Below, piece after piece: positions 1 through 6,851 of a DNA stretch of 10,488 nt; the first letter of the stretch is position 1, and every line of letters begins with the position of its first letter. The position numbers were made by a program, and so were the translations under genes. The stretch covers positions 1-10,488 of the forward strand of contig JARIDM010000005.1 of assembly GCA_029263945.1 (NCBI GenBank). Direction: 5' to 3'. Source of the stretch: Sporosarcina sp. (GTDB lineage: Bacteria; Bacillota; Bacilli; Bacillales_A; Planococcaceae). The notes under the pieces were generated by a model, which worked only from the letters and a program-made list of their open reading frames with translations, made no database searches and had not been told where the DNA came from.

Positions 1-213
1 GTCAGTGTGGATGCTTTTTCTGTCAGTATTTCGTTTGGGATGTTGCAATTTAATAAAATTTTATTTATTGGCGCATCCGGATTTTATGCTTTTTTCTTTT
101 CCATTTTGGCGCTTCATTTTAAAGGGCGTCTAGGTATAAAGAATGGCAGAGTGTTAAGGTTCTTTGTCGGGTTTTCATTCTTACTCATGGGTATTTACTC
201 ATGTGTTCAGTGA
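1..213 (+). CDS. mntP: Manganese efflux pump MntP, 3' end only
   Basis: The reading frame is open from base 1, so the gene starts outside the window; 70 C-terminal residues are visible. They contain a VSVDAFSVSISFGM segment, which matches the second conserved Asp-containing helix of the MntP (DUF204) Mn(II) exporter family, where a DA(L/F)SV motif occurs in each half of the internally duplicated protein. Two further hydrophobic stretches follow (about residues 21-38 and 51-66), separated by a short basic loop, as expected for the last membrane helices. The family exports manganese across the cytoplasmic membrane. The position directly before ywlE is the same as in B. subtilis, where the upstream neighbour (ywlD) belongs to this family. 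The assignment rests on one motif plus gene order, because most of the protein is missing. Confidence 0.72.
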   Translation, partial: VSVDAFSVSISFGMLQFNKILFIGASGFYAFFFSILALHFKGRLGIKNGRVLRFFVGFSFLLMGIYSCVQ

Positions 214-270
214 GAAAAGGATACCAATATTTATAAAAATGAGTTACGCTACTAGAAGAAGGAGATAACG

Positions 271-711
271 ATGAATATATATATAATTTGTACAGGAAAT
301 ACATGTCGAAGCCCAAAGGCTAAAGCCATTTTACGCGGAAAAAATGTGACCAATATGCGTGTACGTTCAGCTGGCATTTATGCACAAGAAGGCATACCAA
401 TCGCAGACAATGCGAAGACATTAATCACAAATGCGAACTTGCCTTACACGGCTGTGTCACGGGCAGTAACCGCAAAAGATATTGAATGGGCAGATTATAT
501 TTTTACGATGACGACGAATCATCAACGCGCGCTGCAACAATTATTTCCGAGTGCAGCAAGAAAAACTTACACATTAAAAGGCTTTTTAAAAACAAGTGTG
601 AACGAAGATGTACATGACCCATTTGGTGGGGATTTGGAAACGTATACAAAAACTTTTACCGAGTTGTCCACAATGATGGATACGCTCGTGGAGAAGTTAA
701 AGGAGGGGTAA
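271..711 (+). CDS. ywlE: Protein-arginine phosphatase YwlE (low-molecular-weight phosphatase fold)
   Basis: The 146-residue protein has the low-molecular-weight tyrosine phosphatase fold. The P-loop near the N-terminus reads CTGNTCRS, giving the CX5R signature with nucleophile Cys7 and Arg13, and the general-acid loop is present as DPFGGD with Asp116. Thr11 in the P-loop is the residue reported in B. subtilis YwlE to favour phospho-arginine over phospho-tyrosine, so I call it an arginine phosphatase that reverses McsB kinase marks on regulators such as CtsR and on proteins sent to ClpCP. The start at 271 has a strong AGAAGGAGAT site just upstream (256-265), and length and motif positions match B. 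subtilis YwlE. It lies 57 bp after mntP. Its own stop overlaps the ribosome binding site of the next gene, so the two are probably cotranscribed. The substrate specificity is inferred from Thr11. Confidence 0.9.
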   Translation: MNIYIICTGNTCRSPKAKAILRGKNVTNMRVRSAGIYAQEGIPIADNAKTLITNANLPYTAVSRAVTAKDIEWADYIFTMTTNHQRALQQLFPSAARKTYTLKGFLKTSVNEDVHDPFGGDLETYTKTFTELSTMMDTLVEKLKEG

Positions 712-715
712 TCGG

Positions 716-2005
716 ATGCATGAACATAGAATAAAACATGGCTTAAGAAAAAAACTCGTCATATTTGTTACCATTCTTGCAATCGTCACTTATTCTACAA
801 GTGCCGTATTTTTGAATGTTCTTCAACCGAACTTTTTCCCGAATATTGAACCGTCATGGTTTATGTTCATTACGTTCGGGATGGGTATTTTCTGGACAGC
901 TGTTTTAGCAGCTGTTTTCGGTACAATTTTGACGAAACCTTTGCAACAGCTTGAAAAAGCAGCGATCGAAGTTGCGGAGGGAAATATTGGCATTGATATT
1001 GAGATGCCGAAGTCTTCAGATGAAATTCGTTCAGTAGCAGAAGCGTTTCAACAAATGGTGCTAAACTTACGAACGATTGTCGGTCAAATAGAATTGAACT
1101 TTGAAAAAACAGCGACAACGGTAGACCATTTATCAGTGAGTACAGGATCCGCTGCGGAGCAGGCAGACGTTGTTGTCAAAACCATAACAGAAATATCGGC
1201 AGGCGCAGAGGAATCAGCCGTAGCGATTCAAGAAACAGCGGAAGCAGTAGAAGACATTCGTTTGTTGGCTGTAGAGGTAAATAAACGCGCAGGGCAGTCT
1301 TCTGAACGTTCCGCGGAAATGCTCGCCGAGTTAAACCAGATGATAAATGTCTTTAAATCGCTTGTTGAGGGGATTCGTTCAATGTCAGATAAAAGCGAAG
1401 CCTCGTTAACGACTATTCGTAACTTGGACAAGAATGCGACCGAGATTGGCAATATTGTTGAACTCGTCGGAAGTGTTGCAGAACAAACGAACTTGCTCGC
1501 GCTCAATGCCTCAATCGAAGCAGCTCGTGCGGGCGAACACGGTGCAGGTTTTGCTGTTGTTGCTGAAGAAGTCCGAAAGTTAGCTGACGAAAGTGCACAT
1601 GCGGTACAAGCCATCGCTCAACTTGTCTCCACAATTCAAGCGGATGTCTCAAAAGTTGTTGAAGAAATGGAAACACAAGTCAAATCTGCAGCGACAGAAG
1701 CAAACCGTGCGACTGAAACAAGTGACAGTGTTACAGAGATGACAGACAAAGTGAATGGTATGGCAAGTTCAGTCGTAGAAATTACGAAGCTTGTTGAACA
1801 TCAACTAAAGAATATAGAGGCCACTGCCAGTCAATCACAAGATGTAGCCGCCATTGCGGAAGAAACCTCAGCTGGTGCAGAGGAAGTGCAGGCGACAACT
1901 GAGGAACAAGTACATTCTATTGAACAAGCGGATGCAATGGCAGCACAACTGAAGCAACAATCTGAAGCGCTCTATGCTGTTATTAGTCAATTTAATCGTT
2001 CTTAA
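716..2005 (+). CDS. Methyl-accepting chemotaxis protein with minimal extracellular loop
   Basis: The 429-residue membrane transducer signals to CheA/CheW. A basic N-terminus is followed by a membrane helix at about residues 14-36, an outside loop of only about 11 residues (37-47), a second helix at 48-72, a HAMP linker at about 70-123, and then a long alanine/glutamate-rich coiled-coil signalling domain. The signalling-domain hairpin tip is clear from residue 256: EQTNLLALNASIEAARAGE, then GFAVVAEEVRKLADES. Gln/Glu-rich methylation-type stretches flank it (around AGAEESAVAIQET and AGAEEVQATTEEQ). There is no room for an extracellular ligand domain and no PAS or GAF domain, so the input is probably sensed in the membrane or HAMP region, or through a partner. 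The start at 716 has AGGAGGGG at 701-708, overlapping the ywlE stop, so translation is probably coupled. The ligand is unknown. No C-terminal receptor-tethering pentapeptide is seen. Confidence 0.92.
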   Translation: MHEHRIKHGLRKKLVIFVTILAIVTYSTSAVFLNVLQPNFFPNIEPSWFMFITFGMGIFWTAVLAAVFGTILTKPLQQLEKAAIEVAEGNIGIDIEMPKSSDEIRSVAEAFQQMVLNLRTIVGQIELNFEKTATTVDHLSVSTGSAAEQADVVVKTITEISAGAEESAVAIQETAEAVEDIRLLAVEVNKRAGQSSERSAEMLAELNQMINVFKSLVEGIRSMSDKSEASLTTIRNLDKNATEIGNIVELVGSVAEQTNLLALNASIEAARAGEHGAGFAVVAEEVRKLADESAHAVQAIAQLVSTIQADVSKVVEEMETQVKSAATEANRATETSDSVTEMTDKVNGMASSVVEITKLVEHQLKNIEATASQSQDVAAIAEETSAGAEEVQATTEEQVHSIEQADAMAAQLKQQSEALYAVISQFNRS

Positions 2006-2088
2006 TAAAGAATATTGACGTTATCGTGATGATGCCTAGAAGAATTTAAAACGTCGAGGCACCAAACCAAACGTTTTATAAAATCGAA

Positions 2089-2131
2089 AAAACAGTCCTA
2101 CAATTTAAGTGTGGGACTGTTTTTATTTTTT
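2089..2131 (+). terminator. Rho-independent terminator after the chemotaxis gene
   Basis: A 14-bp stem (2089-2102 pairing with 2110-2123, one G-T wobble) with a 7-nt loop is followed by a T-rich run through 2131. It separates the mntP-ywlE-chemotaxis unit from rpiB. An in-frame GTG at 2111 inside this hairpin could extend rpiB upstream, but the terminator argues against that start. Confidence 0.88.
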
Positions 2132-2136
2132 AAAAA

Positions 2137-2145
2137 TGGTAGAAT
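2137..2145 (+). promoter_or_regulatory. Probable extended -10 promoter for rpiB-ywlG-glyA
   Basis: TGGTAGAAT fits the extended -10 form TGnTAnAAT with one deviation from TATAAT. It sits just past the terminator and 35 bp before the rpiB start. The -35 candidate 17 bp upstream (CTGTTT, inside the terminator stem) is poor, so the call rests on the extended -10 and on position. Confidence 0.42.
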
Positions 2146-2179
2146 GAATTATAAATCTATTATGAAAAGAGGATGCGCT

Positions 2180-2617
2180 ATGAAAATCGCTATTTCTTCA
2201 GATCATGGAGGAAATATACTTCGTCAAGAAATTATCTCTCTACTCGAAGAACGTGGTACGGCATACGAAGACTTTGGTCCAACAACAGACGAGTCAGTCG
2301 ACTATCCAGACTATGCTTCAGCTGTTAGTTTAGGCGTTGCGGAAGGTCGCTTTGATCGGGGCATACTTATTTGTGGAACGGGGATTGGCATGTCAATCGC
2401 TGCCAATAAAGTAAAAGGCATTCGTTGTGCACTTGTTCATGATGTATTCAGTGCGAAAGCGACACGTGGACATAATAATACGAACGTTTTAGCGATGGGA
2501 GAACGTGTCATTGGCGCGGGCCTCGCGCGAGAGATTGTTGAGGCATGGCTAGACACAGAATTTGAAGGCGGTCGTCATGCGCGTCGAATTGAAAAACTAA
2601 CGGCACTCGAAAACTAA
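2180..2617 (+). CDS. rpiB: Ribose-5-phosphate isomerase B
   Basis: The 145-residue cytosolic enzyme interconverts ribose 5-phosphate and ribulose 5-phosphate in the pentose phosphate pathway; it belongs to the RpiB/LacAB family. Visible family motifs are the N-terminal SSDHGG (Asp8, His9), DYPDYA at 41-46, the catalytic loop ICGTGIGMSIAANK with Cys65 as the likely proton-transfer base, and GHNNTNVLAMGERVIG with His98. Length and motif spacing match RpiB. I chose ATG 2180 because it is preceded by AAAAGAGGA and gives the normal N-terminus; an upstream extension to 2111 would start inside the terminator hairpin. It is the first gene of the rpiB-ywlG-glyA unit, as in B. subtilis (where it is ywlF), with the ywlG start 18 bp downstream. 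A sugar-phosphate isomerase of the LacAB type is less likely, since no sugar-catabolic genes are nearby. Confidence 0.93.
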   Translation: MKIAISSDHGGNILRQEIISLLEERGTAYEDFGPTTDESVDYPDYASAVSLGVAEGRFDRGILICGTGIGMSIAANKVKGIRCALVHDVFSAKATRGHNNTNVLAMGERVIGAGLAREIVEAWLDTEFEGGRHARRIEKLTALEN

Positions 2618-2635
2618 GAGGTAGGTGTTTGCGTA

Positions 2636-3181
2636 GTGGACACGCTAAGTGTGGTGAAAAGCCAACTAGAGGACTTGTTGTCTGAAATGGCAGAACAAAC
2701 TGAGTTTGAAGAAGGCGGACTTTTTGTCGTCGGTTGTTCAACTTCTGAAGTGATTGGACAAAAGATTGGTACGTCGGGTGCTTTTGAAATTGGCGAAGCC
2801 CTTTACGACCCGTTGTTACAGTTTACGAAACAGCATCACCTTCATCTAGCTTTTCAAGGCTGCGAACACATTAACCGTGCACTAACAATTGAGCATCATG
2901 TCGCAAAGGCTTTTCAGCTAGAACCTGTACGGGTCATCCCAACAGTGCAGGCAGGTGGCTCAATGTCAGCCTATGCTTACACACAACTGGAAAATCCAGT
3001 CGTTGTGGAACAGATAAAAGCTTGTGCAGGAATTGATATTGGTCAAACGTTAATCGGCATGCACCTGAAAAATGTAGCGGTACCGATTAGAACATCTATT
3101 GATAAAATTGGACAGGCAACAGTTACGGTTGCGACAACACGTCCGAAGTTAATTGGCGGCGCACGTGCGGTTTATGAATGA
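2636..3181 (+). CDS. ywlG: YwlG / TIGR01440 family protein (UPF0340), function unknown
   Basis: The 181-residue soluble protein is recognisable as B. subtilis YwlG family (UPF0340). Conserved blocks are VVGCSTSEV near residue 31 (Cys34), FQGCEHINRAL in the middle, the YAYTQLENPVVVEQIKA stretch, DIGQTLIGMHLKNVAVP, and the C-terminal RPKLIGGARAVYE. There is no signal peptide or membrane helix. The biochemical activity is not established to my knowledge, and I do not assign one. The GTG start at 2636 is chosen because it is preceded by AGAGGTAGGTG and gives the family's usual N-terminus; no in-frame ATG lies nearby. It sits between rpiB and glyA, 18 bp and 35 bp away, the conserved Bacillales order, so it is almost certainly cotranscribed with them. 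Confidence 0.88.
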   Translation: MDTLSVVKSQLEDLLSEMAEQTEFEEGGLFVVGCSTSEVIGQKIGTSGAFEIGEALYDPLLQFTKQHHLHLAFQGCEHINRALTIEHHVAKAFQLEPVRVIPTVQAGGSMSAYAYTQLENPVVVEQIKACAGIDIGQTLIGMHLKNVAVPIRTSIDKIGQATVTVATTRPKLIGGARAVYE

Positions 3182-3216
3182 TAAAAATAAGGTTACTGAC
3201 AAAGGGGAAATGACTT

Positions 3217-4488
3217 ATGAACCAAGTTAAAATTAAAGAACTTTCATCAGCGCTCAATCAGGTAAAAGCAGAAGATAAAGTAATTTATGATGCAATTATG
3301 GCGGAAAAAGGTCGTCAACAAGCCAATATCGAACTAATTGCCTCCGAAAACTTCGTTACAGAAGCCGTCATGGAAGCTCAAGGATCAGTACTCACGAATA
3401 AATATGCGGAAGGCTATCCAGGTAAACGTTATTACGGAGGTTGTGAGCATGTCGATGTCGTTGAAGACATTGCGCGTGATCGTGCGAAAGAAATTTTCGG
3501 TGCTGAATATGCTAACGTACAACCTCACTCAGGTGCCCAAGCGAATATGGCTGTCTATTTTGCAACACTTGAGCCAGGGGACACGGTACTTGGCATGAAC
3601 TTATCTCACGGTGGTCACTTAACACACGGTAGTCCAGTTAACTTTTCAGGTGAACTTTATAATTTCGTCGATTACGGCGTTTCTAAAGACGATGAGAAAA
3701 TTGACTACGAAGATGTTCGCCAAAAAGCACTTGAGCATAAGCCGAAAATGATTGTTGCAGGTGCAAGTGCATATCCACGTGAAATTGACTTTGCAAAATT
3801 CAGAGAAATTGCAGATGAAGTAGGCGCATACCTCTTTGTTGATATGGCACATATCGCAGGTCTTGTCGCAGTTGGCGAACATTCGAATCCAGTACCACAC
3901 GCACATTTTGTGACATCGACAACACACAAAACATTGCGTGGTCCTCGTGGTGGGCTGATTTTATCTACAGAAGAATTTGGTCGTAAACTAGATAAGTCAA
4001 TTTTCCCAGGCGTTCAAGGCGGACCGCTCATGCATGTCATTGCTGCAAAAGCCGTGGCGTTTGGTGAAGCACAAAAACCTGAATTCAAAGCATATATTCA
4101 ACAAGTGAAAACAAATGCAAAAGTTCTCGGTGAAGCGCTCGTTGCTGAAGGCATCGACATTGTTTCAGGGGGAACGGATAATCACTTGTTGCTATTAAAC
4201 CTTCGCTCGTTAAATATTACGGGTAAAGTTGCAGAAGCTGCATTAGATGAAGTCGGCATTACGGTGAATAAAAATACGATTCCTTTCGATACGGAAGGTC
4301 CGTTTGTCACATCAGGTGTAAGAATCGGAACACCAGCGGTTACCTCACGTGGATTTGGTGAAGAAGAAATGAAAGAGATTGCGTCGATTATCGCAACGCT
4401 TCTTAAGAACCCTGAAGATGAAGCTGTGAAAAAAGAAGCGCATGAACGTGTAACAGCAATTACAGATAAGTTTCCACTATACGAATAA
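3217..4488 (+). CDS. glyA: Serine hydroxymethyltransferase
   Basis: The 423-residue PLP enzyme converts serine plus tetrahydrofolate to glycine plus 5,10-methylene-THF, the main source of one-carbon units for purine, thymidylate and methionine synthesis. Hallmarks include IELIASENF near the N-terminus, KYAEGYPGKRYYGGCE, NLSHGGHLTHGSP, VDMAHIAGLVA and the PLP-lysine motif TTTHKTLRGPRGG-type region with Lys238 as the Schiff-base residue. FPGVQGGP and VTSGVRIGTPAVTSRG follow, the latter with the substrate-carboxylate arginine. The start ATG has AAAGGGG just upstream. Compared with B. subtilis GlyA as I remember it, about 12 extra residues precede the conserved core; the ribosome binding site supports this longer start, and no other Met occurs until residue 28. 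It ends the rpiB-ywlG-glyA unit and is followed by a terminator. I saw no clear PurR box in the 35-bp gap upstream. Confidence 0.97.
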   Translation: MNQVKIKELSSALNQVKAEDKVIYDAIMAEKGRQQANIELIASENFVTEAVMEAQGSVLTNKYAEGYPGKRYYGGCEHVDVVEDIARDRAKEIFGAEYANVQPHSGAQANMAVYFATLEPGDTVLGMNLSHGGHLTHGSPVNFSGELYNFVDYGVSKDDEKIDYEDVRQKALEHKPKMIVAGASAYPREIDFAKFREIADEVGAYLFVDMAHIAGLVAVGEHSNPVPHAHFVTSTTHKTLRGPRGGLILSTEEFGRKLDKSIFPGVQGGPLMHVIAAKAVAFGEAQKPEFKAYIQQVKTNAKVLGEALVAEGIDIVSGGTDNHLLLLNLRSLNITGKVAEAALDEVGITVNKNTIPFDTEGPFVTSGVRIGTPAVTSRGFGEEEMKEIASIIATLLKNPEDEAVKKEAHERVTAITDKFPLYE

Positions 4489-4502
4489 GCTAAATTGAAT
4501 GG

Positions 4503-4535
4503 GCCACTTTCTGCAAGGAAGTGGCTTGTTTTTTT
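4503..4535 (+). terminator. Rho-independent terminator after glyA
   Basis: GCCACTT pairs with AAGTGGC (4503-4509 with 4519-4525), extended by a T-G and a C-G pair to a 5-nt loop, then a run of seven Ts at 4529-4535. It isolates glyA from the c-di-GMP gene, which must therefore have its own promoter or rely on read-through. The 40 bp that remain upstream of the next gene show no convincing sigma-A promoter. Confidence 0.87.
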
Positions 4536-4578
4536 CCTTATATACGTGTGTAGAGCCTAACAGGAAAGGTGAATGATA

Positions 4579-6696
4579 ATGAACGATCCTTATAAAGAAG
4601 AGAAGGAAATGCTCCTCATACATTTGAAGCAATGCGGTGACCTTTTTGATACGGGGTTTATCGTCACGGATCCTGAAATAGGCGAAGATGGGGTCGTCTA
4701 TGTCAATGAGCCCTTTACAACAATCACGGGTTACACGCAAGAAGAAGTTTACGGGGAAAACCTGCGCTTTCTTTTTGGTGAATATACAGATTTGAGTGTC
4801 ATTCAAAGCATTGACCGAAGACTACGAAAAGGCGAAAGTGTTACGGAAGATATTTTGCATTATCGAAAAGACGGCAGTTCTTATTGGAGTGAATTGGTCA
4901 TCCAACCGCTTTACGGGGAAGATGGTGCGGTTTTACTTGTCAGCTCATTTATTAGAGAGATTACGACGCGCAAAATAAACGAATCACTTCTTGAGCAACA
5001 AAAGCATATGTTTCAAGGCATTAATGACGGTGAAAATATAGAGACCTTATTACAAAGCGTTTGTCACGATTTGGGCCCTTTTTTCTCTAGTGAGATTGCC
5101 TGTGCCTATATGTTCTTACATCCTGAAGACGGTTGGCTTTTAAGAACGTCTACCGATTTGCCGCTGTCCATATTGTCACGTATTCAAGAAACGATGGCAT
5201 TAGAAGTTGATTTTATTAAGAACCAGAAAGTACATATCGCACCAATTGAACCAAGTGACACGCATCCTTTTAAAGCAAGTTGGTCAATACCGATACATAA
5301 CCAAAGTGGGCACAAATCAGAGGTGTTCTTGATTTGTGTTGAAACCTTGAAACCACCAACAGACATTCACATTAAATACTTAGAACAGTTAATTCCGGTC
5401 ATTCAAATCACAAGCAACTATTTTGAACAACAAAGTCAACTGCATTCGCTTGCATACTATGACTTAACGACTGGCTTGCCGAATCGTTATGCATTTGAAG
5501 GGAAATTTAAACAAATTATTCAACAAAACAAAGACGCTTTTGTTGCAGTGATTGCATCAAATCAATATACAAATATCATTGACTTGTACGGGCGCGCTGC
5601 AGGCGATGAATTGTTTCAGCAAATCGCTAAACGACTTCGTACGATGACAAGAGATTCATATATTGGACGATTATCAAGTGCAGCCATTCTTTATACGAGG
5701 GAACGAACAGGGTTAGAGGCCATTAAATTTGAAAACGACCTCAGACTGTTAATGAGCCAACCTTTTTTAATTGCAGGAAAAGAAATGTATATCTCATTAA
5801 AAGTGGGCATCTCATTAGCAGACCATGAAAGTTCGGCGGAAGAGATGATTCGCCGTGCAGACATTGCGTTGACAGAAGCGAAAAGGATTCCTGGAGGAAC
5901 AGTGTCGTTTTATAAAGACCTTCATAACGAAGAAACGATTAAAGAAATGACAATTGCTAACGAATTAGTAAGGGCGCTTGCTGTGAATGGATTAGATGTT
6001 TATTTACAACCTAAAGTTGACTTGGCAACAGGTGTAATCAGTTCGTTTGAAGCGTTAGCTCGCTGGAACTCACCCGTTCTGGGACAAGTCCCACCAGGTG
6101 TGTTTATTACGATTGCCGAAAATATCGGTAAAATTATCGAGTTGGAACTTGTCGTTTTTGAAAAGGTATTAAAGTGGCAAAGAGAACGAATGCGCAAGGA
6201 GAAAAAAATGTACCAAGTTGCGGTCAATGTATCGGTCGATCATTTCTTCCATCCAACTTTCCTTCAGTCATTTAGCCAACTTGTTGCAAAATTTAAAGTT
6301 CCACCCAAGTATATCCGTATCGAAATTACAGAAAGTATTGGCCTCGTTGACTTTAACTTGGCAAAACAATTGTTTGAGAAACTAAATCAGTTAGGTTTTG
6401 AAATATCTATAGATGACTTCGGTGTTGGTTATTCGTCACTAAGTTACTTACCGCAACTCCAAGTGAGTGAATTAAAAATAGATCGAAGTTTTATTAAGGC
6501 GCTTCACGAACCAGGCACATACGCAGTTGTCATGACAATTATTCAACTTGCAAAAAACTTGAATGTTTTAACCGTTGCGGAAGGCATTGAAGAAGTGCAT
6601 CAAATAGAAGCGCTTGTGGCATTGGGCTGCGAAGTTGGGCAAGGGTTCTATTTTTATAAACCGATGCCATTTGAAGAGATCAACTACCTCATTTGA
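4579..6696 (+). CDS. LOV-like PAS - GAF-like - degenerate GGDEF - EAL protein, probable c-di-GMP phosphodiesterase
   Basis: The 705-residue protein has no membrane helix. Residues about 20-130 form a PAS domain strikingly like the LOV domain of YtvA (VNEPFTTITGYTQEE, HYRKDG), but the GxNCRFLQ core reads GENLRFLF, so the photoactive Cys is Leu62. Residues about 145-285 look like a divergent GAF domain. The GGDEF domain (about 289-450) keeps YDLTTGLPNR and GDELF but has SSAAI (366-370) in place of GGDEF and lacks the metal Asp, so cyclase activity is unlikely. The EAL domain (about 458-700) retains all the usual catalytic residues: Glu491 (EAL), Asn550, Glu582, Asp612-Asp613 (DDFGVG), Lys633, Glu668, Gln688. 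I predict hydrolysis of c-di-GMP to pGpG under control of the N-terminal sensors. The ATG at 4579 is preferred over 4573 because AAAGGTGA (4565-4572) is better spaced to it. The gene stands alone between glyA and upp. Confidence 0.93.
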   Translation: MNDPYKEEKEMLLIHLKQCGDLFDTGFIVTDPEIGEDGVVYVNEPFTTITGYTQEEVYGENLRFLFGEYTDLSVIQSIDRRLRKGESVTEDILHYRKDGSSYWSELVIQPLYGEDGAVLLVSSFIREITTRKINESLLEQQKHMFQGINDGENIETLLQSVCHDLGPFFSSEIACAYMFLHPEDGWLLRTSTDLPLSILSRIQETMALEVDFIKNQKVHIAPIEPSDTHPFKASWSIPIHNQSGHKSEVFLICVETLKPPTDIHIKYLEQLIPVIQITSNYFEQQSQLHSLAYYDLTTGLPNRYAFEGKFKQIIQQNKDAFVAVIASNQYTNIIDLYGRAAGDELFQQIAKRLRTMTRDSYIGRLSSAAILYTRERTGLEAIKFENDLRLLMSQPFLIAGKEMYISLKVGISLADHESSAEEMIRRADIALTEAKRIPGGTVSFYKDLHNEETIKEMTIANELVRALAVNGLDVYLQPKVDLATGVISSFEALARWNSPVLGQVPPGVFITIAENIGKIIELELVVFEKVLKWQRERMRKEKKMYQVAVNVSVDHFFHPTFLQSFSQLVAKFKVPPKYIRIEITESIGLVDFNLAKQLFEKLNQLGFEISIDDFGVGYSSLSYLPQLQVSELKIDRSFIKALHEPGTYAVVMTIIQLAKNLNVLTVAEGIEEVHQIEALVALGCEVGQGFYFYKPMPFEEINYLI

Positions 6697-6777
6697 GTCA
6701 ATGCCAACCTAGATGCACCGTTGTCTGTACAGAAAAGAGCACTTTGAAATGGGCACATGTGATTATTCTTTTGCATA

Positions 6778-6811
6778 AATCGACCTAATTCATGCAAGAA
6801 TAAGGTCGATT
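6778..6811 (+). promoter_or_regulatory. Inverted repeat directly upstream of the upp promoter
   Basis: AATCGACCT (6778-6786) pairs with AGGTCGATT (6803-6811), nine perfect base pairs. The arms continue inward through one A-A mismatch to four more pairs around a 6-nt loop. No T-run follows, so it is a poor intrinsic terminator. Its right arm ends 1 bp before the TG of the upp extended -10, so an operator role or a weak terminator of the preceding gene are both possible. Confidence 0.5.
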
Positions 6812-6812
6812 C

Positions 6813-6821
6813 TGCTATACT
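6813..6821 (+). promoter_or_regulatory. Extended -10 promoter of upp-wecB
   Basis: TGCTATACT matches TGnTATAAT with one change in the hexamer. The candidate -35 regions at 17-18 bp (around 6792-6798) are weak and lie in the loop of the inverted repeat. Transcription would start near 6828, leaving a short leader of about 24 nt before the upp start, too short for an attenuator. Confidence 0.6.
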
Positions 6822-6851
6822 GAATTTGATGTTTAAAAGGAGTGAAGACGA

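Noticed and set aside
1228..1614. Minus-strand open frame of 128 codons within the chemotaxis gene, and similar antisense frames elsewhere (for example 9097-9819, 7193-7474, 4477-4806)
   Set aside because: They lie opposite strongly conserved genes, have low-complexity or mirror-image composition and no ribosome binding sites; they are shadows of the sense genes.
2111..2179. Upstream extension of rpiB from GTG 2111
   Set aside because: The start lies inside the terminator hairpin, has no ribosome binding site, and the added 23 residues are unlike RpiB; ATG 2180 has a suitable site and the normal N-terminus.
4536..4572. Sigma-A or sigma-D promoter directly before the c-di-GMP gene
   Set aside because: Only weak matches (TTGTTT inside the terminator tail with a poor -10) and no TAAA/GCCGATAT motility signature, so I do not annotate it.
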